Part shown: positions 27,449 to 36,425 of the stretch, piece after piece
Position numbering within the stretch: the stretch's first letter is position 1
Layout: every line of letters starts with the position of its first letter
DNA from: Nonlabens xiamenensis
GTDB taxonomy: Bacteria; Bacteroidota; Bacteroidia; Flavobacteriales; Flavobacteriaceae
DNA length: 64,000 bases
Direction: 5' to 3'
NCBI RefSeq assembly: GCF_003865345.1
Contig: NZ_RMVE01000001.1
Span: 930,001 to 994,000, forward strand
Program-made: the position numbers and the translations under genes
The notes under the pieces: model-generated
Databases searched by the model: none
Told to the model about the DNA's origin: nothing
What the model saw: the letters and a program-made list of their open reading frames with translations, nothing else

Positions 27449-28114
27449 ATGTTTTTTCTTCCTAAAAATCTTGACGAGTATATCGTGAGCCACAGCCAGG
27501 AGGAGCCTGTTTTGTTGCAAGACTTGACACGTGAAACTTATCAAAAGGTGTTGCAGCCTATTATGCTTTCTGGGGCTTACCAAGGCAGGGTCTTAAGTAT
27601 GATCTCTCAACTGGTCACTCCGAAACGCGTGTTGGAGATTGGCACCTTTACCGGATACTCAGCGCTGTGTCTTGCTGAAGGCATGCCTAACGGCGCAGAG
27701 TTGATAACGATCGATATTAATGAAGAGTTGGAAGAACTCACCTCTAGCTATTTTGAGAAATACAATCGGGAGCTTGAATCTACAGGTAAGGGTCCTATTC
27801 ATTTCAGCCAACTCATTGGGGATGCCACGGAAATAATTCCTGGGCTAGAAGGGTCTTTTGATTTGGTCTTTATTGATGCCGATAAGCCTAATTACATTAC
27901 CTATTTCCATCAGATCATGGAGAAAGTTCATGCAGGTAGTTTAATTATTTCTGATAATGTTTTATGGCATGGCAAAGTAGTAGAACCAGTACAAAAAAAG
28001 GATTCATCTACTCCCGTATTGTTGGAATATAACCGATTGCTCAAGGAAGATCCCAGATTACAAACCGTATTGCTTTCTGTCAGGGATGGTCTGACCTTGA
28101 GTCGCGTAATTTGA
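27449..28114 (+). CDS. Class I SAM-dependent O-methyltransferase
   Basis: 221 residues, cation-dependent catechol/caffeoyl-CoA-type O-methyltransferase (methyltransf_3). SAM-binding VLEIGTFTGYSALCLAEG and the metal-binding region DLVFIDADKPNYITYF and ISDNVLWHGKV are clear. Substrate unknown. Lies 21 bases after rodA and may be read through from the mre operon. Its last 35 bases overlap the convergent PAP2 gene, so both stops lie inside the other gene. Confidence 0.92.
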   Translation: MFFLPKNLDEYIVSHSQEEPVLLQDLTRETYQKVLQPIMLSGAYQGRVLSMISQLVTPKRVLEIGTFTGYSALCLAEGMPNGAELITIDINEELEELTSSYFEKYNRELESTGKGPIHFSQLIGDATEIIPGLEGSFDLVFIDADKPNYITYFHQIMEKVHAGSLIISDNVLWHGKVVEPVQKKDSSTPVLLEYNRLLKEDPRLQTVLLSVRDGLTLSRVI

Positions 28115-28670
28115 ATTGATCTAGTATCTTGTAAAAAAGCACGCATCCCACATATCCCAGGGTTAATCCCACCAGCATTCCGACACTGATGTCGGCTGGA
28201 TAGTGAACGCCGACAAAAATTCTAGAAAGGGCAAAAAGGATGGGCCACAGGTAAAATAAATATATCCAGGGTTGAGCACCTTGACGTTTTAAACAAAATA
28301 CCACAAAAGTAGTAATAGCAAAGCTTACAGCACTATGTCCGCTCCAAAAGCTAAAATTTTCTGGCTTTTGAAGAATGATAATACTGTCCATCAACATTGG
28401 TTCATTGTTAGGTCTGAGGCGCTCTACCATGTTTTTAACCCAATCAGTCAAGAATAGTGTGATAGCGACCAGGGAGAGTAGAGCTCCTATAGATAACCAT
28501 CCTTCGTTTCGTTTGTGGTATCGGTAGAGCAGATAAAAGAAAAGAAAGTACAGGGGAATCCAATATCTGATCTGTGTAATAAATAGCCAGAATTCCTGAA
28601 ATCGGCCGATCTCCAGGCTGTTGATGAATCTAAAAATATCCTGATCTATTTCAACGAGTTGTTCCCACAT
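28080..28670 (-). CDS. PAP2-family membrane phosphatase
   Basis: 196-residue membrane phosphatase with about five helices. Phosphatase motifs: KNMVERLRPNNEP (KX6RP), FWSGHSAVSFA (the PSGH motif, here with Trp for Pro) and SRIFVGVHYPADIS (SRX5HX3D). Likely acts on undecaprenyl pyrophosphate or a phospholipid phosphate at the periplasmic face. Its ATG overlaps the tatA stop by one base, so the two are cotranslated. The 3' end overlaps the O-methyltransferase gene. Confidence 0.9.
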   Translation of the reverse strand: MWEQLVEIDQDIFRFINSLEIGRFQEFWLFITQIRYWIPLYFLFFYLLYRYHKRNEGWLSIGALLSLVAITLFLTDWVKNMVERLRPNNEPMLMDSIIILQKPENFSFWSGHSAVSFAITTFVVFCLKRQGAQPWIYLFYLWPILFALSRIFVGVHYPADISVGMLVGLTLGYVGCVLFYKILDQFKLRDSRSDHP

Positions 28671-28945
28671 TAAAATTTACGCTTGATGGAGCCAGTCTCT
28701 TCTATTTCATCCTTCACCTCCTCTATCTTTTGTGATATTTCCTTGATATCACCGGTAAAACCATGCTCGTCTGCACTTTTAGTGATTTCGTTTTTAATAT
28801 CATCTGTGGCATTACGTACTGTTTTCATGGCCCTGCCGAGACCTCTTGCAATTTCTGGAAGCTTGTCAGCACCAAAAACCAGAATAACCACTAAACCCAC
28901 AATCATGAGCTCTGGAGTACTAATAAAAAGCGGTAACGCATTCAT
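28670..28945 (-). CDS. tatA: Twin-arginine translocase subunit TatA/TatE
   Basis: 91 residues from the ATG at 28945, excluding an upstream extension unlike the family. A short membrane helix (ELMIVGLVVILVFGADKLPEIARGLG) with the FGxxKLPE hinge is followed by an amphipathic, charged helix (RAMKTVRNATDDIKNEI). It forms the pore of Tat export for folded proteins. No tatC is in the window. Confidence 0.93.
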   Translation of the reverse strand: MNALPLFISTPELMIVGLVVILVFGADKLPEIARGLGRAMKTVRNATDDIKNEITKSADEHGFTGDIKEISQKIEEVKDEIEETGSIKRKF

Positions 28946-28996
28946 ATGGCAAAGATAGGGTATAGTAATTTCCATCCTTGTTCAAGCGCGTTAAAA

Positions 28997-29812
28997 TCAA
29001 CGGTAATTAAAAAATTCAAAACTCGTAGTACTGCCTGACATCTCCGTGAGGGTTACCTCTCGGGAAACAGGGAATTGATCTTCTCTGAGTTGGTAGGTAT
29101 AACTAATGCTACGCAGTAAAACTGTATTGCCTGAGGTCAAACTAAATTCCCTCTGTTCCAACGGTAGATAGCGGGTGTAAGGAACAAAATCAGGAAAAAG
29201 GAGCAAGCGCAATACATCATTCATATCCCTGAAAGGGTTGTTGTTGAATTCATAGTCTAATTCTACATAAGAAATTAGGTTGGAAGCTGCGTCAAAGTTG
29301 TTGATGCGTGTTACATTAAAATTTTGGTTATACTCAAACCTGCGATCTAAAGACTGCATTCTATTTCCATTGCTATCTGTAGAAAATTCTAAAATTCTAT
29401 TGATGCGGTTTTGTGTGTCTGTGAATAGTCGTCGTTCGATCTGTGTGTTTCCCTCTGTAAAACTCATCACAATTTCATCAGCGGGATAATTGATGGTATA
29501 GGCAATAGAATTATTGCCAGAAGACTGTATTCCAATGAGCCTATTATTATCAGCATAGGTTAATTCATAGGTAAGATTTAAGCTTCCGCCGAAGTTGATT
29601 AATTCGATCAATCCGTTATTATCGTAAGAGAGTTGTATTTGATCCGTAATGTTGCCTGGTTGATTTTCTGCAATATCGATAGAAGACAACTCGACCAATG
29701 ATGGCATAGGCTCCAAAATCTCATCACCTGAAGTATCGCCTTGATCCAACGATGGATCATCGCACCCGGGTAGTATCAACAGGAGTAAGATCAGTAAATA
29801 CGAATGTTTCAT
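28997..29812 (-). CDS. Uncharacterised lipoprotein
   Basis: 271 residues. A signal MKHSYLLILLLLILPGC with lipobox LPGC, followed by an acidic linker DDPSLDQGDTSGDE. The body is beta-rich with repeated short blocks resembling Y-D-N-N-G-L and YADNNRLIGI that look like YD/RHS-type strand repeats (IQLSYDNNGLIELIN, LTYELTYADNNRL). Such DUF4595-like lipoproteins are common on Bacteroidota surfaces. The specific function is not recognised. Confidence 0.72.
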   Translation of the reverse strand: MKHSYLLILLLLILPGCDDPSLDQGDTSGDEILEPMPSLVELSSIDIAENQPGNITDQIQLSYDNNGLIELINFGGSLNLTYELTYADNNRLIGIQSSGNNSIAYTINYPADEIVMSFTEGNTQIERRLFTDTQNRINRILEFSTDSNGNRMQSLDRRFEYNQNFNVTRINNFDAASNLISYVELDYEFNNNPFRDMNDVLRLLLFPDFVPYTRYLPLEQREFSLTSGNTVLLRSISYTYQLREDQFPVSREVTLTEMSGSTTSFEFFNYR

Positions 29813-29849
29813 GGGATAAAGATAAAGGCTAGCATAGCTATAAACACAA

Positions 29850-29881
29850 AAAAGCCGAATTCATTGTGAATCCGGCTTTTA
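29850..29881. terminator. Bidirectional terminator hairpin
   Basis: AAAAGCCGAATTCA pairs with TGAATCCGGCTTTT (one mismatch), with A/T flanks on both sides. It sits between the M1 peptidase stop and the lipoprotein start, so its main job is to end the leftward M1 transcript. Confidence 0.8.
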
Positions 29882-29898
29882 AAAATTGTCGTACAAGC

Positions 29899-32196
29899 TT
29901 ATTGCTTCATCTCCTCAAATTTGTCTACAGTAGGTTCTGCAGGCCATGTATTATTTGAAGTATCAATATCAGCAGTTTCAAGATTTGGGTCAATCACGAT
30001 ACCAACAATTTCCTTATCACTGGCTTTACTGATTCCAACTTCCTTGTCGTTATATCTCCATATCTCAGCAGGATGAGTAACCGTTTCTTTGGTTCCATCA
30101 GCATAAGTGTATTCCAGAATGATGGGCATTACCAGACCTCCTGGTTTTTCTACAGTAATTTCATAGAAGTATTTTGGAGCTTTCATGGCCGCTCTTTCTT
30201 CAGCGGTAAAGTTGTCCATCATATAGGTTTTCAACTCGCTAACTACTTCAGATGGCTCTTTGCCATTTAGTTCCTCATTATATTCATCACTGCCTTTTTT
30301 GACCATGTATACCAGTTGCGGAACACGGCTTTTATCAATACCTCTCTCTTCAAGATATTCAATCATGGCAGTATTCATTTCGCTGGACACAAAATATTCG
30401 TCTACTGACTTTAGCCCCATGTCATTGTACTGCGTGGTGTAGAACCATCCTCTCCAGAACCAATCTAGATCTACCGCACTGGCGTCTTCCATGGTGCGGA
30501 AAAAATCTTCAGGGGTGGGGTGCTTAAACATCCAGCGTTGGGAATAAGTACGGAAAGCATAGTCAAACAAATCACGTCCCATGACCGTCTCCCTTAGAAT
30601 ATTCAAGGCGGTGGCAGGTTTTCCATAGGCATTGGAACCAAATTGGTAGGTATTCAAACCTTTACTCATGATAGGAGCGATGTAGCGTTGATCGCCAGCC
30701 ATATAAGGGACGATTAATGCTGCAGGACCTCTACGTGAGGGATAGGCATCCAAACCTTCAATAGCTTCAGGGTAATTTTCACCAAAATCCTTTTCGGCTA
30801 CATATTGCACAAAAGTGTTCAGTCCTTCATCCATCCAAGTCCATTGGCGCTCATCACTGTTGACGATCATTGGGAAGTAGTTGTGTCCAACTTCATGTAT
30901 GATCACCGAGATCATTCCAAACTTAACCCGGTCGCTATAATTTCCACTTTCGTCTGGACGACCATAATTCCAGCAGATCATAGGATATTCCATTCCTTGA
31001 TTCTTGGCATGAACGGAGATCGCCTTGTGGTAAGGGTAATCAAAGGTCATGCGGGAATAAGACTTTAGGGTCTGGGCTACGGCTTTTGTAGACCATTGCT
31101 CCCATAGCGGATTACCTTCTGGTGGGTAGATGGAAACAGCCATTATATCTTTTCCTCCTACTTTAACGGCCATCGCATCAGCTACGTATCGACGGGAGGA
31201 TGTCCAGCCAAAATCACGAACATAGTCTGCTTTTAATTCCCAGGTTTTGGTGCCTTTTGCGCCTGACATCATCGCTAGTTTTTCAGCTTCTTCCTGAGTT
31301 CTAATAACTACAGGTTCGTCATAACTTTTGGTAGCACGCTCATACCTCTTTAGCTCGGTATCAGTATAAACTTCTTTACGGTTCTGAAGTTTTCCAGTTC
31401 CATCCAACCAGTGATCTTCTGGTACGGTAATATTCACTTCAAAAGTTCCAAAAGGAAGGGCAAACTCATCACGACCCCAGAACTGGCTGTTCTGCCATCC
31501 TTCAACGTCGTTATAAACTGCCATTCTAGGATAGAACTGCGCAATCACGTAGGCTCTATGACCGTCAGGGAATTGCTCGTAACCGCTACGACCTCTTCCA
31601 TCAACATGGTTGTTGATATTGTAATCCCATTCGATATCAAACTCAAAGCTTTTACCAGGCTTAAGTTTTTTAGGCATTTCTACCCGCATCATGGTTTGGT
31701 TGATCATGTATTTTAACGGCTTACCATCATCGTCCAAGACTTTAGTGATATTAAAACCACCGTCAAAAGGTTCTTTTAAATAAGAGCTTGTAAAGGCACT
31801 TGTCTGCATAAATGGCTGGACACCACCTCCTTCAATCAATGGAGATTTGGAGTCTTTGGCACGCACATTTTGATCCAACTGTACCCAAAGATAGTCCAGG
31901 ACATCTGGTGAGTTGTTGGTGTAGGTTATAGTTTCGTAACCGTAGATATGGTGATTGGGATCATCAAGACGGATATCCATTTTATAATCGGCCCGCTGTT
32001 GGTAGTATTTAGGTCCCGGTGCTCCACTGGCACTGCGGTATTGATTGGGTGTGGAAAATTCCTGATACAGCTGGCGGAATTTATTAATGTTCTCATGTTC
32101 CTCTGCTTTCGGCTCGTCTTTTTGCGTGTCTTCCTGTGCGACAGCGCCAAATGACAATAGCATCATGCTGATAAACAATAGTTTAACTGATTTCAT
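29899..32196 (-). CDS. Secreted M1-family metallopeptidase
   Basis: 765 residues with signal peptide MKSVKLLFISMMLLSFGAVAQ. A beta-sandwich N-terminal domain (DIRLDDPNHHIYGYETITYTN) is followed by the gluzincin site HEVGHNYFP at 434-438, with the third ligand in WTWMDEGLNTFVQ. It is likely an aminopeptidase acting on peptides outside the cytoplasm. The C-terminal part is rich in Lys/Asp/Glu and has no recognisable T9SS sorting domain. In the same leftward run lie DUF6702, a lipoprotein and a carboxypeptidase-regulatory-like protein. Confidence 0.93.
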   Translation of the reverse strand: MKSVKLLFISMMLLSFGAVAQEDTQKDEPKAEEHENINKFRQLYQEFSTPNQYRSASGAPGPKYYQQRADYKMDIRLDDPNHHIYGYETITYTNNSPDVLDYLWVQLDQNVRAKDSKSPLIEGGGVQPFMQTSAFTSSYLKEPFDGGFNITKVLDDDGKPLKYMINQTMMRVEMPKKLKPGKSFEFDIEWDYNINNHVDGRGRSGYEQFPDGHRAYVIAQFYPRMAVYNDVEGWQNSQFWGRDEFALPFGTFEVNITVPEDHWLDGTGKLQNRKEVYTDTELKRYERATKSYDEPVVIRTQEEAEKLAMMSGAKGTKTWELKADYVRDFGWTSSRRYVADAMAVKVGGKDIMAVSIYPPEGNPLWEQWSTKAVAQTLKSYSRMTFDYPYHKAISVHAKNQGMEYPMICWNYGRPDESGNYSDRVKFGMISVIIHEVGHNYFPMIVNSDERQWTWMDEGLNTFVQYVAEKDFGENYPEAIEGLDAYPSRRGPAALIVPYMAGDQRYIAPIMSKGLNTYQFGSNAYGKPATALNILRETVMGRDLFDYAFRTYSQRWMFKHPTPEDFFRTMEDASAVDLDWFWRGWFYTTQYNDMGLKSVDEYFVSSEMNTAMIEYLEERGIDKSRVPQLVYMVKKGSDEYNEELNGKEPSEVVSELKTYMMDNFTAEERAAMKAPKYFYEITVEKPGGLVMPIILEYTYADGTKETVTHPAEIWRYNDKEVGISKASDKEIVGIVIDPNLETADIDTSNNTWPAEPTVDKFEEMKQ

Positions 32197-32258
32197 GTAA
32201 CTAATTTAAATTAAGGTTCGCTAAATTAAGGAATATGAAGTGTTTATAAAGAGTTTAA

Positions 32259-32852
32259 CTAAAACTTTACACTATCAGAATTCTGACTTTGGTGGATTAA
32301 TAATGTTTTTCGCTTCCCTCTAATTTTAAGGTGAATCAGGTTTCTTTGCTCCGAAAACAATTCTAATAAAGCCGTAAAACCCATACTGACTTGCTGAGGG
32401 GCCTGCTGGGCAGGTATTTCAATATAAAGTAGGATTTGGTCGGATTCATATTCGGCTCCTAAAAATCGTACATCTGCTGTTTTACCATCCAATTGTACGG
32501 ATAACTTTTTGGAAATATATCCACCCAATATAGGTTTGAGTTCTTCTAGACCTTCTGGATCTCCCAGCACTACGGGTTGTGATAACCTGGCATTTAATAC
32601 GTCCTCCATATCGTCGATAAAAAACCTACTGACCATTTGCAGGCTTTTCGCGGAAGCGTTATACTTTACATTAGAGACGGAGATATAGTATTTATGCCAT
32701 TCCAGCAAATCCAATTGAATAGGACATTCTTCTACATCCAGATCAATAGGCTTATGGAATACTGGCGTGCTAGCGAAAGACGGCACCACGCATACGAACA
32801 AAAAATTGACGGCAAAAAGGCTCTTTAAAATATTGTTTCTGTAGGATAACAT
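32259..32852 (-). CDS. DUF6702 secreted protein
   Basis: 197 residues with an N-terminal hydrophobic signal (SLFAVNFLFVCVVPSFAS). The core HKYYISVSNVKYNASAKSLQ and FIDDMEDVLNARL are the DUF6702 hallmarks; this family is regularly found next to the M1 peptidase, as here (62 bases upstream). A decayed copy of the iterated palindrome (four mismatches) underlies Ala-Ser-Ala-Lys-Ser. Function unknown; by position, an accessory or partner of the peptidase. Confidence 0.8.
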   Translation of the reverse strand: MLSYRNNILKSLFAVNFLFVCVVPSFASTPVFHKPIDLDVEECPIQLDLLEWHKYYISVSNVKYNASAKSLQMVSRFFIDDMEDVLNARLSQPVVLGDPEGLEELKPILGGYISKKLSVQLDGKTADVRFLGAEYESDQILLYIEIPAQQAPQQVSMGFTALLELFSEQRNLIHLKIRGKRKTLLIHQSQNSDSVKF

Positions 32853-32871
32853 GAACTACTAAATATTAGAA

Positions 32872-33402
32872 TTAATCCAATGGGATGATCGGGCCAGCGA
32901 ATATCCCGTGAAATCCATCTCCATTGAAGTCAGTCGCATTAACTTCAATAACATATCCATTCCTATAAGCTTGAAGGATGACATATCCGTCTGAAAAATT
33001 GACTAGAGGATTCAAATTATTACTATCAAACTGGGAATTATATCCTGCAATTACATTTCCCACTTCTTGATCGTTCGAAATGTTATAAATTCCTTCTTGG
33101 AATCCTTGTGCCCGATTGCCATAAAAACTTAGTTCTAATAAAAAACCAGAACCCTCGAGATTATTATTGTTTAAGCTAAAGTTGGCGTCTGTAATTTTTA
33201 TGGGAGTGTTAAAAGTATCGGTGTTTATCATGATGATATCATTGGAATAACCCGCGTCAGAGACAAAAATTTCTTGATCTGGGCCATAGCAAAATTCATT
33301 GAATACAATTTGAGGCAACACCACATCGTCATCGCTATCACAAGAAGTTTGTATTACAGCACTTAAGATTAGCATGATCCAAATTAATCGACTCTTTTGC
33401 AT
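32872..33402 (-). CDS. Uncharacterised lipoprotein
   Basis: 176 residues. Signal with lipobox IQTSC after IWMLILSAV, then an Asp-run (DSDDDVV). Beta-rich, Asn-rich body with the strand ISNDQEVGNVIAGYNSQF. No family recognised. It lies between DUF6702 and the carboxypeptidase-regulatory-like gene, an insertion in what is otherwise a conserved neighbourhood as I remember it. Confidence 0.65.
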   Translation of the reverse strand: MQKSRLIWIMLILSAVIQTSCDSDDDVVLPQIVFNEFCYGPDQEIFVSDAGYSNDIIMINTDTFNTPIKITDANFSLNNNNLEGSGFLLELSFYGNRAQGFQEGIYNISNDQEVGNVIAGYNSQFDSNNLNPLVNFSDGYVILQAYRNGYVIEVNATDFNGDGFHGIFAGPIIPLD

Positions 33403-33436
33403 GACTTTTTATTTATTTGAGGCTATATAGATAAGC

Positions 33437-34261
33437 TTAGTAGCCTTTCTTTTTCTTAAATCTTTCGGCCTGAACTGAAAGAAACTCCAGTAGTTTTAAC
33501 TCGTTTTCTGGTTTAAACATGCTTTCATTCAAACCGTGATCTTTGGCAAAATACATAAACTCATAGAGGTCCTCCTCAGGGATCTTAAGGTAATCCAATA
33601 GATATTCCGTACTGAATTTGTTCTTTAGAACATAAACATCAAATTCTTTCTTAGTGGGTTTTGGACCCGAACTGGTTTTAAAATTTAATCCATCCAGATT
33701 ACCTATCAGGGCCATGGATGCCAAGGCGCCAAAAATGTTGATCATGTTAAATCTGGGTTGGCTTTGGTTAAATGCCTCATTACGAATGGCATATTCTTCA
33801 GGTTGTTTGACCCGATCAGAAAAGGTGTTTTCCATCCTGTCTACGGCTCTTGTGCGTACGTTGGATTCACTGACCATGTCCAATTTTGGGTCCACGCTAA
33901 TTCTCTTTACATCAATCTGCATCAATCCATCATCAATTACCACTTCGTCCAACACATTAACGCCTTCTCTCAAAGAAAGCTGCGCTTCTCTTTTTTCAAT
34001 AACCGATGCTGATACGGTCAGTACAAAAGATTCGTATTGCACAGCTTTAAAAGCCAGACGATCACCAGTTCGCGCATGAATATAAAATTGACCAGCTTCA
34101 TTGGACACGGTGCCTTCTAGTGATCCCTGATTAAAAATAGCTATGCCTTCAATAGGATCGCCCAAAGCATCCAATATTGTGCCCTGAATTTGGACACGGT
34201 CTGTTTGGGCCAGCGAGCATACTGTCATTAAGAATATGGTCAAAAAAAGCAATCGTTTCAT
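33437..34261 (-). CDS. Carboxypeptidase-regulatory-like (CarboxypepD_reg) secreted protein
   Basis: 274 residues with signal MKRLLFLTIFLMTVCSLAQ. Residues about 25-105 form the CarboxypepD_reg-like domain (VQIQGTILDALGDPIEGIAIF through LREGVNVLDEVVI), the same fold as the N-terminal domain of SusC receptors. The rest is helical and basic (FKKKKGY at the end) with no plug or barrel. The same arrangement in front of DUF6702 and M1 genes occurs in other Flavobacteriaceae. Role unknown. Confidence 0.78.
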   Translation of the reverse strand: MKRLLFLTIFLMTVCSLAQTDRVQIQGTILDALGDPIEGIAIFNQGSLEGTVSNEAGQFYIHARTGDRLAFKAVQYESFVLTVSASVIEKREAQLSLREGVNVLDEVVIDDGLMQIDVKRISVDPKLDMVSESNVRTRAVDRMENTFSDRVKQPEEYAIRNEAFNQSQPRFNMINIFGALASMALIGNLDGLNFKTSSGPKPTKKEFDVYVLKNKFSTEYLLDYLKIPEEDLYEFMYFAKDHGLNESMFKPENELKLLEFLSVQAERFKKKKGY

Positions 34262-34393
34262 AATTGGAGAATAAGACCTGAAAAGCTAAAGCCAAAAAAA
34301 TGTCAAACAGGCCAGGATACTACAAATAACGTCTATTTAAGCCTATAATTGTAGCCCATTAACTATGTTTAACGACATTCAAGTCTGTGTTTT

Positions 34394-35116
34394 ATGAGAA
34401 ATATGATGGTGGCCAGCACTTCTACTTTACATGGTAGTGAATATCTGGCCTATTTAAAAGATCAACTCCTTCAGGAGTTGCGCCAGCTACATTGTGAGGA
34501 GGTATTGTTTATTCCATTTGCTCGTCCAGGAGGTATTTCTCATGATAATTACACTGAAAAAGTTAAGAATATTTTGGAACCTAGCGGTATCAAGGTTACA
34601 GGTATCCACGAATATTACGACCCCATAGCGGCACTGGAAAAAACGCCAGCTATCTTTACTGGTGGTGGAAATACTTTTGTCTTAGTAGAACAGTTGTATC
34701 AACTTGATTTAATGTCAACCTTAAGAAAGCGAATGTATGAAGGGGTCTTTTATTTAGGCACCAGTGCTGGCAGTAATATCTGTGGGCTCAATATGCGCAC
34801 AACTAATGATATGCCTATCGTTATGCCGCCCAGCTTTAAGACTACAGGGGCCTTGGGTTATAATATCAATGCTCATTACCTCGATCCCATCCCAGGTTCA
34901 ACACATATGGGTGAAACAAGGGAACAGCGCATCGCTGAGTTTCACTGCTACAATAGAATTCCTGTCGTTGGCTTGCGGGAAGGAAGTTATATTCGAGTGC
35001 AAGGTGATACTGAAATATTGATTGGGCCTCACCAAGCCCGTGTTTTTAGAGCTGGTCAACCCGCAATTGAGGTGCTTCCCGGTTATGATTTTGCCCAACT
35101 CAGCAAATCAACTTAA
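34394..35116 (+). CDS. pepE: Dipeptidase E (S51 peptidase)
   Basis: 240 residues. Serine nucleophile in FYLGTSAGSNI, with FTGGGNTFVLVEQL just before it, and GYNINAHYLDPIPG afterwards, all typical of peptidase E, which cleaves Asp-X dipeptides in the cytoplasm. Cyanophycinase is the related alternative, but its length and motifs fit less well. Divergent to the CarboxypepD_reg gene across 132 bases. Confidence 0.9.
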   Translation: MRNMMVASTSTLHGSEYLAYLKDQLLQELRQLHCEEVLFIPFARPGGISHDNYTEKVKNILEPSGIKVTGIHEYYDPIAALEKTPAIFTGGGNTFVLVEQLYQLDLMSTLRKRMYEGVFYLGTSAGSNICGLNMRTTNDMPIVMPPSFKTTGALGYNINAHYLDPIPGSTHMGETREQRIAEFHCYNRIPVVGLREGSYIRVQGDTEILIGPHQARVFRAGQPAIEVLPGYDFAQLSKST

Positions 35117-35171
35117 ATTTAAGTCCGCTGATCTTAATTTCAAGGCCTTTAAAAATTAATCTTTTTGAACT

Positions 35172-35453
35172 ATGCTTCCCATACAACACAGTGAAAACGA
35201 TTCTAGAGGTATTTTTTATATCAAGCAGGATCATCAAACCATTGCAGAGCTAACATATTCCATCAATGATGACGTCATGGTCATTGATCATACTGAGGTC
35301 CAGCCTTCGCAGGAAGGTAAAGGACTAGGTAGCAGATTGGTTAAAAGGATTTATGAATTTGCCAATGAGAATAAAAGGAAGATCAATCCTTTGTGTCCAT
35401 TTGCCGAAGTGGTATTTGATCGTCACTCAGAATGGAATCACCTCAGGGTATGA
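35172..35453 (+). CDS. Small GNAT-like acetyltransferase
   Basis: 93 residues of the short YjdJ-like GNAT class. Key block: VIDHTEVQPSQEGKGLGSRL followed by NENKRKINPLCPFAEVVFDRH, where the acetyl-CoA pyrophosphate loop is EGKGLGSRL. It overlaps the next acetyltransferase (ATGA at 35450-35453). Substrate unknown. Confidence 0.85.
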   Translation: MLPIQHSENDSRGIFYIKQDHQTIAELTYSINDDVMVIDHTEVQPSQEGKGLGSRLVKRIYEFANENKRKINPLCPFAEVVFDRHSEWNHLRV

Positions 35454-35968
35454 ATCTGAGATTGGAATCCAAGCGCTTGTTGTTGCGGCCTTTTCAACCT
35501 GAGGACGCGCCATATTTATTGGAATTAAACAATGACGAGGAGGTCATGCGCTATACTGGGGATAAGCCTTTCAAAGATCTAAAAGAAGCCCTCGAGTTTA
35601 TTGAAAAATATGGCCATACTTCGGAGAGTCCAAATGGTAAATACGGAATTGGTCGTCTAGGCGTTGTTCATAAAGAAACCCTGGAATTTTTAGGTTGGGC
35701 TGGTTTAAATTGGCAAGAAGAAGAGCAGGAAATCGATATTGGGTATAGATTTTTTAGGCGTCATTGGGGTAAGGGATTTGCCACTGAAGCTGGCCAATGC
35801 ATTTTTGATCATGCTTTTTCGGATCAGGCTTTATCTAGCATTATTGCTTATGTTCATGAACTCAACCTAGGGTCACAAAAAGTGGTTGAAAAATTAGGCA
35901 TGCATTTGACCCATAGGTTTCTATGGGAAAACAGAGAGCCTGCAAGATATTATAGGATTACAAAATAA
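35450..35968 (+). CDS. GNAT-family N-acetyltransferase (RimJ/RimL type)
   Basis: 172 residues from the ATG at 35450, which overlaps the previous stop as ATGA. The start MNLRLESKRLLLRPFQPEDA is the classical opening of RimJ-type enzymes, so the upstream codons are not part of it. The motif A region HWGKGFATEAGQCIFDHAF is clear. Substrate could be an N-terminal amine or a small molecule. Confidence 0.85.
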   Translation: MNLRLESKRLLLRPFQPEDAPYLLELNNDEEVMRYTGDKPFKDLKEALEFIEKYGHTSESPNGKYGIGRLGVVHKETLEFLGWAGLNWQEEEQEIDIGYRFFRRHWGKGFATEAGQCIFDHAFSDQALSSIIAYVHELNLGSQKVVEKLGMHLTHRFLWENREPARYYRITK

Positions 35969-35972
35969 ACGA

Positions 35973-36425
35973 ATGGAGATCAGACCTATCACTGCCCGGG
36001 AAACCTTTCCTGTGAGACATCCAGTATTGAGAAAGGGACGCCCCATGGAGGAATGCCGATTTAGCGGCGATGACTTGGGTACTACCTTTCATCTCGGTGC
36101 TTTTGATCAAGATCAACTGGTAGGCGTTGCCACTTTTTTGATGAATAAGGATATTCATATTCCAGAGATTGCAGAACTTAAGATCCACCAATGTTATCAA
36201 TTACGCGGGATGGCCGTTTTAGAGCAATATCAAGGCAAGAACATTGGGAAGCGACTGCTGAAGAAAGCCCTGGAAGAGTTAAAAGACAAACAGATCAAAG
36301 TACTGTGGTTCAACGCTCGTGCAGGAGCTGTAAGTTTCTATGAAGCTCAAGGTTATCAAATTACCGGAGAGATCTTTGAGGTTCCAGGAATAGGACCGCA
36401 CCTTAAAATGTTCAAGAAATTATGA
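35973..36425 (+). CDS. GNAT-family N-acetyltransferase
   Basis: 150 residues. MEIRPITARETFPVRHPVLR and LRGMAVLEQYQGKNIGKRLL with NARAGAVSFYEAQGYQ are standard GNAT features. Third acetyltransferase in a row. It overlaps the M15 peptidase start by 4 bases (ATGA), so the whole block is one tight transcript. Confidence 0.88.
   Translation: MEIRPITARETFPVRHPVLRKGRPMEECRFSGDDLGTTFHLGAFDQDQLVGVATFLMNKDIHIPEIAELKIHQCYQLRGMAVLEQYQGKNIGKRLLKKALEELKDKQIKVLWFNARAGAVSFYEAQGYQITGEIFEVPGIGPHLKMFKKL

Noticed and set aside
32643-32658. Degenerate palindrome in the DUF6702 gene
   Set aside because: Four mismatches to the 16-mer. It could be a decayed copy but cannot be counted as one.
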